Shown here piece after piece: positions 18,638 through 28,093 of a stretch of DNA of 64,000 nt. The notes beneath the pieces were generated by a model that was not told the origin of the DNA, did not search any database, and saw only the letters and a program-made list of their open reading frames with translations. This DNA comes from Shimia sp051201625 (GTDB lineage Bacteria; Pseudomonadota; Alphaproteobacteria; Rhodobacterales; Rhodobacteraceae): NCBI RefSeq assembly GCF_051201625.1, contig NZ_CP179203.1:2914001-2978000 (forward strand), read 5' to 3'. The stretch's first letter is position 1. Each line of letters starts with the position of its first letter. The translations under genes were made by a program, and so were the position numbers.

Positions 18638-20509
18638 ATGAATATCAAGTCAGACAACCCCGCAGATCCGTTCAAAAAGGCGCTGGCTGAAGCCACCAAG
18701 GTTATGGCCAACGACCCAGAACTGAGTGTAACCTACACTGTCGACCCTGCTGGGCTTTCAGGAGAGTCAATGCGCTTGCCTCAGGTAAGCCGGAGAATGA
18801 GCCGCGACGAAGTGCTTTTAGCACGAGGCACTGCCGATGCTTTGGCATTACAGCGTAAATACCACGACGACGGGACGCATGCTCGTTATGCCCCACAGTC
18901 AGGTATTGCCCGCGAATTATATGAAGCTATGGAAACGGCCCGGTGCGAAGCCATGGGCGCGCGTGACATGCCGGGAACTGCGAGCAATATCGACGTTAAG
19001 ATTTCTCATGAAGCCAATGGGCGGGGCTATGGCGACATCACCTCTACTGACGAAGCTCCCTTACCTGTTGCGGCTGGTTATCTAATACGCCAATTGGCCA
19101 CTGGCCGTGATTTGCCACCAGCGGCGGCAAATATCATGGAACTTTGGCGCGGTTTCATTGAACAAAACTCCGGAGCGCATCTCGATAAACTCCAAGATAT
19201 GGTTTCAGACCAGAGAGGATTTGCCAAATTCGCGCGCCAAATCATCGAAGATCTCGGCTACGGTGATCAGCTTGGCGAAGACCCGGATGAATTAGATGAC
19301 GAGCAACAGGACGAGTCCGACGAGGGAGGTGAGGAAGAGGATAACCCCGACAGCACTGGGCAGGACGAAAACGAAGAGGAAAGCGAAGCCAATCCCGAGC
19401 AGTCCCAAGAAGAACAACAAGACATGTCTGAAGCTCAAGTCACAATGGACGATATGGCCGAAGACGAAATGAGTGACGAAGCGGAAATGCCCGATGGTGA
19501 GGCACCGTTGGAGCCACCACCACCACCGGTCTCAGAGGCCGACCCAGATTATGCTGTATTTGACAACACGAACGATGAAGAGATCGCCGCCGAAGACTTG
19601 GCCGAAACGATTGAATTGGAACGTTTGCGCGCTTATTTAGATCAGCAATTGGAGCCACTTAAAGGCGCGGTAAGCCGCCTAGCCAATAAGCTACAGCGTC
19701 GGCTTCAGGCTCAGCAAAACCGTAGCTGGGAATTTGATAGAGAAGAAGGGATCCTTGATGCAGGACGCCTTGCTCGGGTCGTGGCAAACCCAACGACGCC
19801 ACTCAGCTTCAAAGTGGAAAAAGATACTGAATTTCGTGACACAATCGTAACGCTGTTACTTGATAATTCAGGTTCCATGCGAGGTAGGCCCATTTCCATT
19901 GCTGCAATTTGTGCAGACGTTTTGGCCCGCACGCTCGAACGTTGTAACGTTAAGGTAGAAATTCTCGGATTCACTACTCGCGCCTGGAAAGGTGGACTTA
20001 GCCGAGAGAAATGGCTTAACGAAGCCCGTCCGCAGCAACCTGGCCGCCTGAATGATCTGCGCCATATTATTTACAAACAGGCCGACGCGCCCATGCGGCG
20101 ATCGCGCCAAAATCTTGGCCTGATGATGAAAGAGGGGCTTTTAAAAGAAAACATCGATGGCGAGGCGCTGGAATGGGCACACCGGCGAATGATCGCAAGG
20201 CGCGAAGCGCGCAAGATTCTGATGGTAATTTCAGACGGTGCTCCGGTGGATGACAGCACCCTGTCGGTTAATCCCGCAAATTATTTAGAAAAACACCTTC
20301 GCGACGTGATCTCTATGGTCGAGAAGCGCCGACAGGTCGAATTATTAGCCATCGGTATCGGTCATGACGTGACGAGATATTACAACCGTGCCGTAACTAT
20401 AACCGATGTGGAGCAACTTGCCGGTGTAATGACCGAACAATTAGCAGCATTATTTGACAGCGATCCTCGGGCGCGTGCTCGGGTGATGGGAATGCGAAGA
20501 GCGAGTTGA
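18638..20509 (+). CDS. cobT: Cobaltochelatase subunit CobT
   Basis: 623 residues, the normal CobT size. It has an N-terminal helical domain, a long acidic low-complexity stretch at about residues 215-290 (many Glu/Asp/Gln), and a C-terminal von Willebrand A domain with a MIDAS motif DNSGSM starting at about D409. CobT forms the ring complex with CobS that drives CobN. The ribosome site is weak. It lies 71 bases after the small secreted-protein gene and on the same strand as cobS. Confidence 0.96.
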   Translation: MNIKSDNPADPFKKALAEATKVMANDPELSVTYTVDPAGLSGESMRLPQVSRRMSRDEVLLARGTADALALQRKYHDDGTHARYAPQSGIARELYEAMETARCEAMGARDMPGTASNIDVKISHEANGRGYGDITSTDEAPLPVAAGYLIRQLATGRDLPPAAANIMELWRGFIEQNSGAHLDKLQDMVSDQRGFAKFARQIIEDLGYGDQLGEDPDELDDEQQDESDEGGEEEDNPDSTGQDENEEESEANPEQSQEEQQDMSEAQVTMDDMAEDEMSDEAEMPDGEAPLEPPPPPVSEADPDYAVFDNTNDEEIAAEDLAETIELERLRAYLDQQLEPLKGAVSRLANKLQRRLQAQQNRSWEFDREEGILDAGRLARVVANPTTPLSFKVEKDTEFRDTIVTLLLDNSGSMRGRPISIAAICADVLARTLERCNVKVEILGFTTRAWKGGLSREKWLNEARPQQPGRLNDLRHIIYKQADAPMRRSRQNLGLMMKEGLLKENIDGEALEWAHRRMIARREARKILMVISDGAPVDDSTLSVNPANYLEKHLRDVISMVEKRRQVELLAIGIGHDVTRYYNRAVTITDVEQLAGVMTEQLAALFDSDPRARARVMGMRRAS

Positions 20510-20615
20510 AATTGAAAGCGTATTGGTCTTCGCTTTGAGAATCAAAATTTTACAAAAGTAATTTTGAAATATTTCTTCAAATGAGTCAGAATCCAAAATG
20601 AGGCACGTGAAAGAT

Positions 20616-22412
20616 ATGTTTCAAAGCTTCGATACATTGGCAAATCCCGAACAGGGCCCAAATCGACTGGCAGAGCTACGCGGCGAGATATTGAATCGAG
20701 GACTTCACGGCTTTCTTGTGCCTCGAGCGGACGCCCATCAGGGCGAATATGTAGCGCCACGCGATGATCGGTTGAAGTGGCTGACCGGGTTTACTGGCTC
20801 CGCTGGCTTTTGCGCAGTATTACAGGAAAAAGCGGGAGTTTTTGTGGATGGACGATACAGGGTTCAGGTCCGAGAGCAGGTGACCGAATGCTTTACCCCG
20901 GTCGACTGGCCAGAGAAAACGCTCGGACCTTGGTTACGCAAGCAGTTGAACGGTGGCTGCATTGGCTTTGATCCGTGGCTTTACACTGTAGGGCAAATTA
21001 CAGAAATAGAGGACTCATTACGCGACAGCGGTATCACTTTGGTTCCAACGGAGAACCTAATTGACAAGATCTGGTCGGACCAGCCAAGCTATCCAATAGA
21101 ACCGGTTTATGCGCAACCAATTAAATTTGCGGGCGAAACACACTCAGACAAACGTGCTCGGCTCGGTCGTGAACTGACAGCTAAAGGGCATGAATCCGCC
21201 GTTATCACTTTACCGGACAGTATCGCTTGGCTGTTGAACATTCGAGGCAACGACATCCCTCGTAATCCTGTGGCTCATGGTTTTGCCGTGCTATTTGCAG
21301 ATGGTACAGTCGACCTGTTCATGGACCCTAGCAAGCTTGTGAAGGTGACAAACCACTTGGGTGAAGCAGTTCGAATTATCAAGCCAGACCAATTTCTGGC
21401 ACGTCTGCGTGACCTAAAAGGCCCAGTCAGGCTCAACAAAGCCAGCGTGCCGGTAATCGTGCAGCAAGCACTAGAAGGTGCTCAGCGCGATATTGCTTGG
21501 GGGGCAGAGCCTTGCATTTTGCCAAAAGCACGGAAAAATACATCAGAGGTCGCGGGGATGGTTTCAGCACATCTGCGCGATAGCGTAGCAATCACAAGAT
21601 TTCTGTGTTGGTTTGATAGCAATTTTGACAACGGAATTACAGAGATTGATGTTGTCATGAAGTTGGAGGAATACCGCCGCGCCAGTGGCTCTTTGCTCGA
21701 CATCAGCTTTGATACAATTGCGGGTTCCGGTCCCCACGGAGCTATCATGCATTACCGTGTGACGCGAGAAACAAATCGAAAGCTGCAATCTGGCGATCTT
21801 CTAGTTCTAGACAGTGGGGGCCAGTATCAGGACGGAACAACTGACATCACGCGCACACTTCCGGTTGGCAAACTCGGCAAGGATGAGCAATACGCTTTCA
21901 CTCGCGTATTGCAAGGAATGATAGCCATGTCTCGTTTGCGCTGGCCAACGGGTTTGACTGGCAGCCACATAGAGTCGATCGGGCGTGCGCCTTTATGGAT
22001 GGCTGGGCAAGACTTTGATCACGGTCTTGGTCATGGTGTTGGGGCGTACCTCTGCGTGCATGAAGGACCACAACGCCTTAGCCGGGTGAGCGATGTACCA
22101 TTGGAATGCGGGATGATCCTATCAAACGAACCTGGCTATTACCGAAATGGTGCTTTTGGCATTCGAATTGAAAACTTAATTGTCGTTGAAGAAGCTCCAA
22201 CTCTATCCGGTGGCGATGAACACCGGAACATGCTGCGATTCAAAACCTTGACATATGCACCGATTGACCGCCGCCTGATTATCGTTGAACAACTCACCGC
22301 CGAGGAACTAAATTGGCTCGACGAATACCACGCCACTTGCCGCAAAATGATCGCTCCAAGCGTAGATACTGACACGCGCTTGTGGCTAGATGCTGCAACT
22401 GCACCTCTGTAA
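20616..22412 (+). CDS. pepP: Xaa-Pro aminopeptidase (aminopeptidase P, M24B)
   Basis: 598-residue metallopeptidase that cleaves the bond between any N-terminal residue and proline. It has the long three-domain form: two creatinase-N-like domains followed by the pita-bread catalytic domain. Metal ligands are seen in LVLDSGGQYQDGTTDITRT (two Asp), H469 in HGLGHG, Glu in SNEPGYY and Glu in GIRIENL. The start MFQSFDT at 20616 matches what I recall of the family N-terminus; an earlier ATG at 20598 is possible. The symbol is used for the activity; this long form differs from the shorter E. coli PepP. Confidence 0.92.
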   Translation: MFQSFDTLANPEQGPNRLAELRGEILNRGLHGFLVPRADAHQGEYVAPRDDRLKWLTGFTGSAGFCAVLQEKAGVFVDGRYRVQVREQVTECFTPVDWPEKTLGPWLRKQLNGGCIGFDPWLYTVGQITEIEDSLRDSGITLVPTENLIDKIWSDQPSYPIEPVYAQPIKFAGETHSDKRARLGRELTAKGHESAVITLPDSIAWLLNIRGNDIPRNPVAHGFAVLFADGTVDLFMDPSKLVKVTNHLGEAVRIIKPDQFLARLRDLKGPVRLNKASVPVIVQQALEGAQRDIAWGAEPCILPKARKNTSEVAGMVSAHLRDSVAITRFLCWFDSNFDNGITEIDVVMKLEEYRRASGSLLDISFDTIAGSGPHGAIMHYRVTRETNRKLQSGDLLVLDSGGQYQDGTTDITRTLPVGKLGKDEQYAFTRVLQGMIAMSRLRWPTGLTGSHIESIGRAPLWMAGQDFDHGLGHGVGAYLCVHEGPQRLSRVSDVPLECGMILSNEPGYYRNGAFGIRIENLIVVEEAPTLSGGDEHRNMLRFKTLTYAPIDRRLIIVEQLTAEELNWLDEYHATCRKMIAPSVDTDTRLWLDAATAPL

Positions 22413-22475
22413 ACATTATGAGCTGATCACAAGGCTTTCATCAGCGAAACGAAGTACCGTATCAGATATTAATCG

Positions 22476-24164
22476 TTAACTGTGTTCTTCCGCAGCAGTT
22501 TCTGCGAGGGCCTTGTTGTAGGCACGCAGCGCATCAACGTAGAACAGCGCACCCTTGAGTTTTGGCGGTTCATGTGCCCCATCTAAAGTGACGACCGGTA
22601 TGAACGACACACCTTTTGCTTCGAAGATTGGTATGGCACTTTCCAGTGTGGCGTTGCCATCCACATAAGTGCCTTCAACGATCATTTCCCAACATTGATC
22701 ATCTGACGCCGCGCTTGGATCTTCCTTTGCACGCATGACCTGAGCCACGCGAAACATACAGAGTAAATATGCCTGAGGGCCGGCAGCAACATGGACATCT
22801 CGTCGCTCAAGCTGTGTTAAAAAAAACGACCTATCTACAAGCCTTGATCCCAAGGCTGTCGAAATCGATACGCTCACCATTACTGCCAAGCCTGTCTGCC
22901 AGTCGCCTGTCATCTCGAAAACAATCAACGTTGTTGATATCGGTGCGCCAAGAACTGCGGCAGCCACCGCGCCCATGCCTGCAAGCGCGTAAAGTGTGGT
23001 GCTACCTGAAACATCGGGAAATATTGTGGTGGCAATTACACCAAACGCCAGTCCGGTAAGGGCTCCGACCATCAGCGCAGGAGAAAAAATGCCACCGCCC
23101 ATACGGCCAGCCATAGTTATAGATACAGCGACCACCTTTAGCATCGCAAACACAATCGCCTCGTGAAAAAGCAGTTGCCCCTTCAGTGCCAGCGAAGTTG
23201 TTTCATAACCAACACCGATAATGTGGGGGAACCAAATGGCGAGGGTACCCAACATCAATCCCGAAATAGCGGGCCGGAGCCAACGCGGCGCACCTAATTC
23301 GGCCTGTACGTGGTTGGCCATGTCCTCTGACCAAAAAATCGTCCACATTAGTGCCACGGCGACAAGCCCACTTACTCCACCAAGCAGCAAAAAGGCGGGC
23401 AGTTCCTGGTAAAACTCGAGAGCAGGTGCCGAAGGTAGTTGAAATTCTGTTACATCGCCAAACTCTAAACGACTTATCACTGTACCCGCGACACTCGCAA
23501 TCACAATCGGGGCAAATGCGTGCACAGCAAAATGGCGAAGCACCACCTCCAATGCAAATAAAGCTCCAGCAATCGGCGCATTAAACGAGGTCGACACGGC
23601 TGCGGCAACAGCACAACCAAGCAGATCTCTCCCAGTGATCCCATCTGCCTTCATCCACGATGACACCGATGTTGCAATTACACCGGCCATGTGAACAACC
23701 GGACCTTCACGACCAGTAGAGCCTCCCGAGCTCAGCGTAATTAATGAGGCCAAAGCTGAAGCTAACCCCTCACGTCGCTCGACCCGACCATTGTGCAAGG
23801 CGGCTCCTTCTATCACGTCGGCAACGGAGCGCGCACGTCCATCTGGAGTGAAATGGTGCAGGATCAATCCGACAATAAGCCCACCAACCGCAGGAATACT
23901 CAACAACACATACCAAGGCAGCGCGCCAGCAAAGCCCTGTAAATATGCGATGTTATCAGCTCCGTATAACGTGGGCTGCAACCAGGAAATAGCCTTTCGA
24001 AATCCTAGCGCTGCAAGACCCGCCGCGATCCCAATAACCAGTGCAATCAACCAAAACTTAACCTGAATTGGTCCCTTCTCGACAAGCACTTTTAATCCAC
24101 CTTTGCAGGTGCTGACCGCTTGTTCAGCGCTTTCGAACAGAAAGGATCCGACCGACTTTGCCAT
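22476..24164 (-). CDS. ClC-family chloride channel/antiporter with C-terminal CBS-like region
   Basis: 562 residues with about ten to twelve hydrophobic segments from residue 35 to 420. ClC signatures are STGREGPVVH (GREGP at 151-155, with the gating Glu153), GGGIFSPALMVGAL and PISTTLIVFEMTGDW; a CBS-like soluble part follows. The first selectivity motif, GSGIP in canonical ClC proteins, is not present: the equivalent region reads GRARSVADVIEG. The start at 24164 has GGAG five bases upstream; the frame extends to 24260 without a ribosome site. It is the last gene of the minus-strand block, downstream of recN. Confidence 0.9.
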   Translation of the reverse strand: MAKSVGSFLFESAEQAVSTCKGGLKVLVEKGPIQVKFWLIALVIGIAAGLAALGFRKAISWLQPTLYGADNIAYLQGFAGALPWYVLLSIPAVGGLIVGLILHHFTPDGRARSVADVIEGAALHNGRVERREGLASALASLITLSSGGSTGREGPVVHMAGVIATSVSSWMKADGITGRDLLGCAVAAAVSTSFNAPIAGALFALEVVLRHFAVHAFAPIVIASVAGTVISRLEFGDVTEFQLPSAPALEFYQELPAFLLLGGVSGLVAVALMWTIFWSEDMANHVQAELGAPRWLRPAISGLMLGTLAIWFPHIIGVGYETTSLALKGQLLFHEAIVFAMLKVVAVSITMAGRMGGGIFSPALMVGALTGLAFGVIATTIFPDVSGSTTLYALAGMGAVAAAVLGAPISTTLIVFEMTGDWQTGLAVMVSVSISTALGSRLVDRSFFLTQLERRDVHVAAGPQAYLLCMFRVAQVMRAKEDPSAASDDQCWEMIVEGTYVDGNATLESAIPIFEAKGVSFIPVVTLDGAHEPPKLKGALFYVDALRAYNKALAETAAEEHS

Positions 24165-24321
24165 GTCGCTCCGATTGGTTGATAATTTATTCAAGATGTA
24201 AAGCGAAAGCCATAAAAAGGCAAAGCGTAAACTTATTGAAGATAGCGTAGCGACCGCCAAGCAATTCGGAAAGTATTTTCAACCAAGGAGCACTACTTTT
24301 GACGTCGAATTTTGGGGGATA

Positions 24322-25968
24322 TCAGGGCAATAGAGATTTTGCGGCAGCACGTGCTTCTTCCGTGATCTTATCGCCAGAAAGCATACGTGCGATTTCGTTA
24401 ATACGTGCCTCAGGTGTAAGTTCCACAACTTGAGAAGTCGTCTGGTTGTCATGGACTTGCTTCTCGACCCGCCAGTGGTGCGCCGCTAAGGCGGCAACCT
24501 GGGGTGAATGTGTCACCACAAGGACCTGCCCACCGTCTGCGAGAGCGTTCAGCCGCCGACCAACTGCATTAGCAGTTGCACCACCTACACCTCGGTCAAT
24601 TTCATCAAAAATCAGTGTCAGGCAATCATCGTGCTGTGTCAGGCAAACTTTAAGTGCAAGCATAAATCGGCTTAGCTCACCTCCTGAGGCTATTTTGCCC
24701 AAAGGGCCTGCCGGAGCTCCCGGATTAGTCGAAACTACGAATTCAACAAGATCGTGTCCGTCCGGACCAGCGGCACCAGCCTCAACCTTCGTTTTAAAAA
24801 CTGCCCGCTCCATCTTGAGTGGAGTAAGCTCTCGCATAACGGCTATATCAAGTTTAGTTGCCGCGTTTTTGCGCGCCTGAGTGAGTGCCTCCGCATTGCG
24901 CTCGTAAACTATCTTTGCTGCATCAAGTGTCGCGCGAAGTCCTGCAATGCTGCCCTCGCCTGCATCAAGCGCTGCCAACCTCGCACGGAGGTCATTGGCA
25001 AAGCCACTCAACTCATCGGCGGGCACATCATGTTTTCGGGCAAGTCCTCGAATGGCAAAAAGGCGCTCTTCTATCTGCTCAAGTTCATTGGGATTGAAGT
25101 GCAAGGCCTCCAAACACTGGTCTACGCCGTCGGCCGCGTCACCCAATTCTACCAGTGCGCGCTCAAGCGCCGCGATGGGAGCCTCGAGGTGCCCTGCTGT
25201 ACCATCGAGCGCATCTTCAAGCCACCGAACCGCGTCACCAATCGCCCCCTCCGCGCCTTCAGCGCCAAGCGCTGAACGAGCGCGTGCAACTTCTGCGCGG
25301 ACTTTTTCAGCTCCTTGCATCATACGCCGACGTGCATCAAGTTCAGCATCCTCCCCATAGAGCGGTCTAAGGCTATCCAACTCTGCGACCGAATGGCGTA
25401 GGAAATCCTCTTCGGAGCGTGCTTTTTTCAAAGCGATAAGGGCATCGGAAAGGGCATTTTCTGCGCTAGAAAGGTTCTTCCAGGCTTTGCGGAGTTTTAA
25501 AATTTTAGCATCATTGCCTGCAAAACTATCTAGAAATGATTTGTGCTTTTTCTGATTCAGAATTCCTCGATCGTCATGTTGACCGTGCAACTCGATCAGT
25601 GTTGCAGATAATTGTCTTAAAACTTCTCCTGAACAGCGTCTGTCATTCACATAGGCCGTCTTCCGTCCATCGCGCTGATTGACTCGCCTTAAAATCAACT
25701 CATCACCACTTGGAAGCCCAGCCTCCATTAAAATTGCATGAGCTGGATGAGCCTCTGATAAATCGAACGTCGCGGTGACTTCCCCTTGATCATTGCCAGC
25801 ACGAACAAGCTCTGCGCGTCCACGCCATCCCAGTACAAACCCTAGGCTGTCCAATAGGATAGATTTTCCTGCACCAGTCTCGCCAGTCAGGACATTTAAA
25901 CCTGGCTGAAACTCCAACTCGAGTTGGTCAATGATCAACATATTTCGGATATCAAGCGCGCGTAGCAT
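24322..25968 (-). CDS. recN: DNA repair protein RecN
   Basis: 548-residue SMC-like ATPase that acts in double-strand break repair. Walker A is GETGAGKS at 29-36 near the N-terminus, coiled-coil-rich sequence fills the middle, and the C-terminal part has the ABC signature ASGGELSRFMLALK followed by LTLIFDEIDRGVGG. It is the last gene of the run lpxC-bamD-recN, 33 bases after bamD, an arrangement common in Rhodobacterales. Confidence 0.97.
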   Translation of the reverse strand: MLRALDIRNMLIIDQLELEFQPGLNVLTGETGAGKSILLDSLGFVLGWRGRAELVRAGNDQGEVTATFDLSEAHPAHAILMEAGLPSGDELILRRVNQRDGRKTAYVNDRRCSGEVLRQLSATLIELHGQHDDRGILNQKKHKSFLDSFAGNDAKILKLRKAWKNLSSAENALSDALIALKKARSEEDFLRHSVAELDSLRPLYGEDAELDARRRMMQGAEKVRAEVARARSALGAEGAEGAIGDAVRWLEDALDGTAGHLEAPIAALERALVELGDAADGVDQCLEALHFNPNELEQIEERLFAIRGLARKHDVPADELSGFANDLRARLAALDAGEGSIAGLRATLDAAKIVYERNAEALTQARKNAATKLDIAVMRELTPLKMERAVFKTKVEAGAAGPDGHDLVEFVVSTNPGAPAGPLGKIASGGELSRFMLALKVCLTQHDDCLTLIFDEIDRGVGGATANAVGRRLNALADGGQVLVVTHSPQVAALAAHHWRVEKQVHDNQTTSQVVELTPEARINEIARMLSGDKITEEARAAAKSLLP

Positions 25969-26001
25969 CCGTGCTCTTTCTCACACCTACACCGCGCCGG
26001 A

Positions 26002-26856
26002 TTAAAGCCACTTGCCCTTGAGCGTTTGGCGGTAAACGTCGCTCAACCAGCTATTACCTTGAACTTTTAGTTTGAGGCCTTGTGAGGCCAACAGTTTATA
26101 ACTGTCTTCATACCAGTCGGTCGATTGGAAGTTGAATCCAAGAATCGCGCCGGCAGTTTGCGCTTCATTGGTCAGGCCCAGTGACAAATATGCCTCAACA
26201 AGTCGATGCAAGGCCTCTGCAGTATGTGTGGTGGTCTGGAAATCTTCAACGACAACGCGAAACCGTTTGATCGATGCCGCATAATGGGCCCGACGCAAAT
26301 AATATCTTCCTATCTCCATTTCTTTGCTGGCGAGATGATCAAAGGCGAGGTCAAACTTTAACATCGCTGACCGAGCATATTCGCTATCAGGGTAAATCTC
26401 GATTACTTTGCGCAATTCCTGCAGCGACTGGAAAGTCAGCCCCTGATCGCGTCCAACTTCATCGATTTGATCGTAATAGCTGAGAGCCAAAAGGTATTGG
26501 GCATAGGCTGCATCTTCATCCGCGGGATAAAAATCGATGTATCTTTGCGCAGCGGCACGGCTTTCCGGATAGAGCTTTGCCGAATGATAGGAAAACGCCT
26601 GCATAATAATAGAACGCTTGGTCAGTTCGGCATAAGGATAAAGTCTTTCGATCTCGGAAAAATAGAATGCTGCGTCTTCTCCCTTTTTACGGGACAATTC
26701 ATATTCGCCACGCTCAAAAATCTGTTCTGCCGTGAACGATTCCATTGGAATAGTACCGGCACGTGCCTTTTCAGCAGTCGATCTGCTACATCCTGCCAAG
26801 GCAGAAAGAGCCAAAACTACTACAACCACCCGAACATGCACCCGCCAGCCTGACAT
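26002..26856 (-). CDS. bamD: Outer membrane assembly lipoprotein BamD
   Basis: 284 residues. BamD is the essential lipoprotein of the BAM complex that inserts beta-barrel proteins. A signal peptide ends in the lipobox LAGC (about residues 20-25), followed by five TPR-like repeats (for example AFYFSEIERLYPYAELT, and DEDAAYAQYLLALSYY). The ATG at 26856 is 9 bases after AGAGG; a TTG at 26865 touches that site and is less likely. Located between lpxC and recN, 106 bases after the lpxC stop. Confidence 0.95.
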   Translation of the reverse strand: MSGWRVHVRVVVVVLALSALAGCSRSTAEKARAGTIPMESFTAEQIFERGEYELSRKKGEDAAFYFSEIERLYPYAELTKRSIIMQAFSYHSAKLYPESRAAAQRYIDFYPADEDAAYAQYLLALSYYDQIDEVGRDQGLTFQSLQELRKVIEIYPDSEYARSAMLKFDLAFDHLASKEMEIGRYYLRRAHYAASIKRFRVVVEDFQTTTHTAEALHRLVEAYLSLGLTNEAQTAGAILGFNFQSTDWYEDSYKLLASQGLKLKVQGNSWLSDVYRQTLKGKWL

Positions 26857-26962
26857 GCTGCTCAACCTCTTTTCCGCTCATGGGTAAACTTCACCCTTAT
26901 CCAAGGTGTTAGCACAGAATTTTGCGGTGCAAAACGTCTTTGGCACCTTTTGTCGCTCATAG

Positions 26963-27910
26963 TCAGGCGACGGCTGGAATTTCCGCAATATGAACGCCCG
27001 CACCGGGCAAACGCGCAGCTTCTTTTGCAGAGCATTCCACGTAGCGCCAGGCTGTCGGATCAGAAAACAACTCCCGCAAAAGTTCATTGGTCAGCGAATG
27101 TCCAGAGCGCAACCCTAGATATCTGCCCAAAATTGGTGCTCCGGCCAGCGCCAAATCACCTAGTGCATCCAGCATTTTATGACGCACAGGCTCATCCCTG
27201 TAACGAAGGCCTCCGGGGCTCACAACTTTATCACCATCGAATACAACTGCATTTACGGCTGGGTCCCCGCCCAGAGCTAAGCCGCTGGCCTGCATGGCCT
27301 CGACGTCTGCCTGACTGCAAAAAGTGCGGCTGTCACATAGTTCACGCACAAAACTGCCATTTGCCATATTGAGGGCTTTGATCTGTCGACCGATCGCAAT
27401 ATCCGCAAAGTCAATTTGAAAATCGATGCTCAATTCTGCTGCTGGCGTCAATGTCGCGCTTGCATCACCCCGTTGGACAGAAACCTCCTTAAGAAGTTTG
27501 ATCGCACGCACGGGAACATCTTGTTGGATAACACCGGTTTTCAAAATTGCGCGAACGAAGCCTGCAGCGCTTCCATCAAGTATCGGCACTTCCGAACCAT
27601 CCAACTCAATCAGCGCATTGTGAACACCACAGCCCGCCAAGGCAGCCATAAGATGTTCGATTGTTGACACGGAGGCGCCTGCATTATTTGTGATACGCGT
27701 ACAGAGTGCGGTTTGCTCAACTGAGTCCCAACGCGCCGGAATCATCGCATCACCTAAAAGGATATCCGTACGACGAAACCAAATTCCGTAGTCGGGTGAC
27801 GCTGGATGTACGGTGAGGCGTACCGATGCGCCCGAATGCAGACCAGTACCATCAATGTGTATGGGTGATCTCAGCGTAACTTGCAATTTGGTCCCCAATT
27901 GACGCGGCAC
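26963..27910 (-). CDS. lpxC: UDP-3-O-acyl-N-acetylglucosamine deacetylase
   Basis: 315 residues; zinc deacetylase performing the committed step of lipid A synthesis. The expected residues are visible: H86 in IEHLMAAL, H244 and D248 in HKMLDALGD, and the general-acid His271 in SGHSLTNE. The start is a GTG at 27910 (MPRQLGTK) with only a weak ribosome site. An intrinsic terminator lies between it and ftsZ upstream, so it probably has its own promoter within about 27911-28045. Confidence 0.97.
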   Translation of the reverse strand: MPRQLGTKLQVTLRSPIHIDGTGLHSGASVRLTVHPASPDYGIWFRRTDILLGDAMIPARWDSVEQTALCTRITNNAGASVSTIEHLMAALAGCGVHNALIELDGSEVPILDGSAAGFVRAILKTGVIQQDVPVRAIKLLKEVSVQRGDASATLTPAAELSIDFQIDFADIAIGRQIKALNMANGSFVRELCDSRTFCSQADVEAMQASGLALGGDPAVNAVVFDGDKVVSPGGLRYRDEPVRHKMLDALGDLALAGAPILGRYLGLRSGHSLTNELLRELFSDPTAWRYVECSAKEAARLPGAGVHIAEIPAVA

Positions 27911-28044
27911 ACACGTTCAGCCCGCAGTAATGGGATAGTCCGTAGTCTGACAAAGCTCAATTCAATCTTTGCAACGGTCTGAAACATGACTGAAATAAAT
28001 AGGCGAAACACCGCCGCATCACTACTAATTTATTGATCTTAAAT

Positions 28045-28075
28045 GAAAAAAAGGCCGCAATAATGCGACCTTTTA
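28045..28075 (-). terminator. Intrinsic terminator after ftsZ
   Basis: On the minus strand AAAAGGTCGCA, a four-base loop (TTAT) and TGCGGCCTTTT form an 11-pair stem with one G-U pair, followed by a run of T. It begins about 20 bases after the ftsZ stop. This uncouples lpxC from most ftsZ transcription. Confidence 0.85.
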
Positions 28076-28093
28076 AACAAAATTCTTCCTAGT

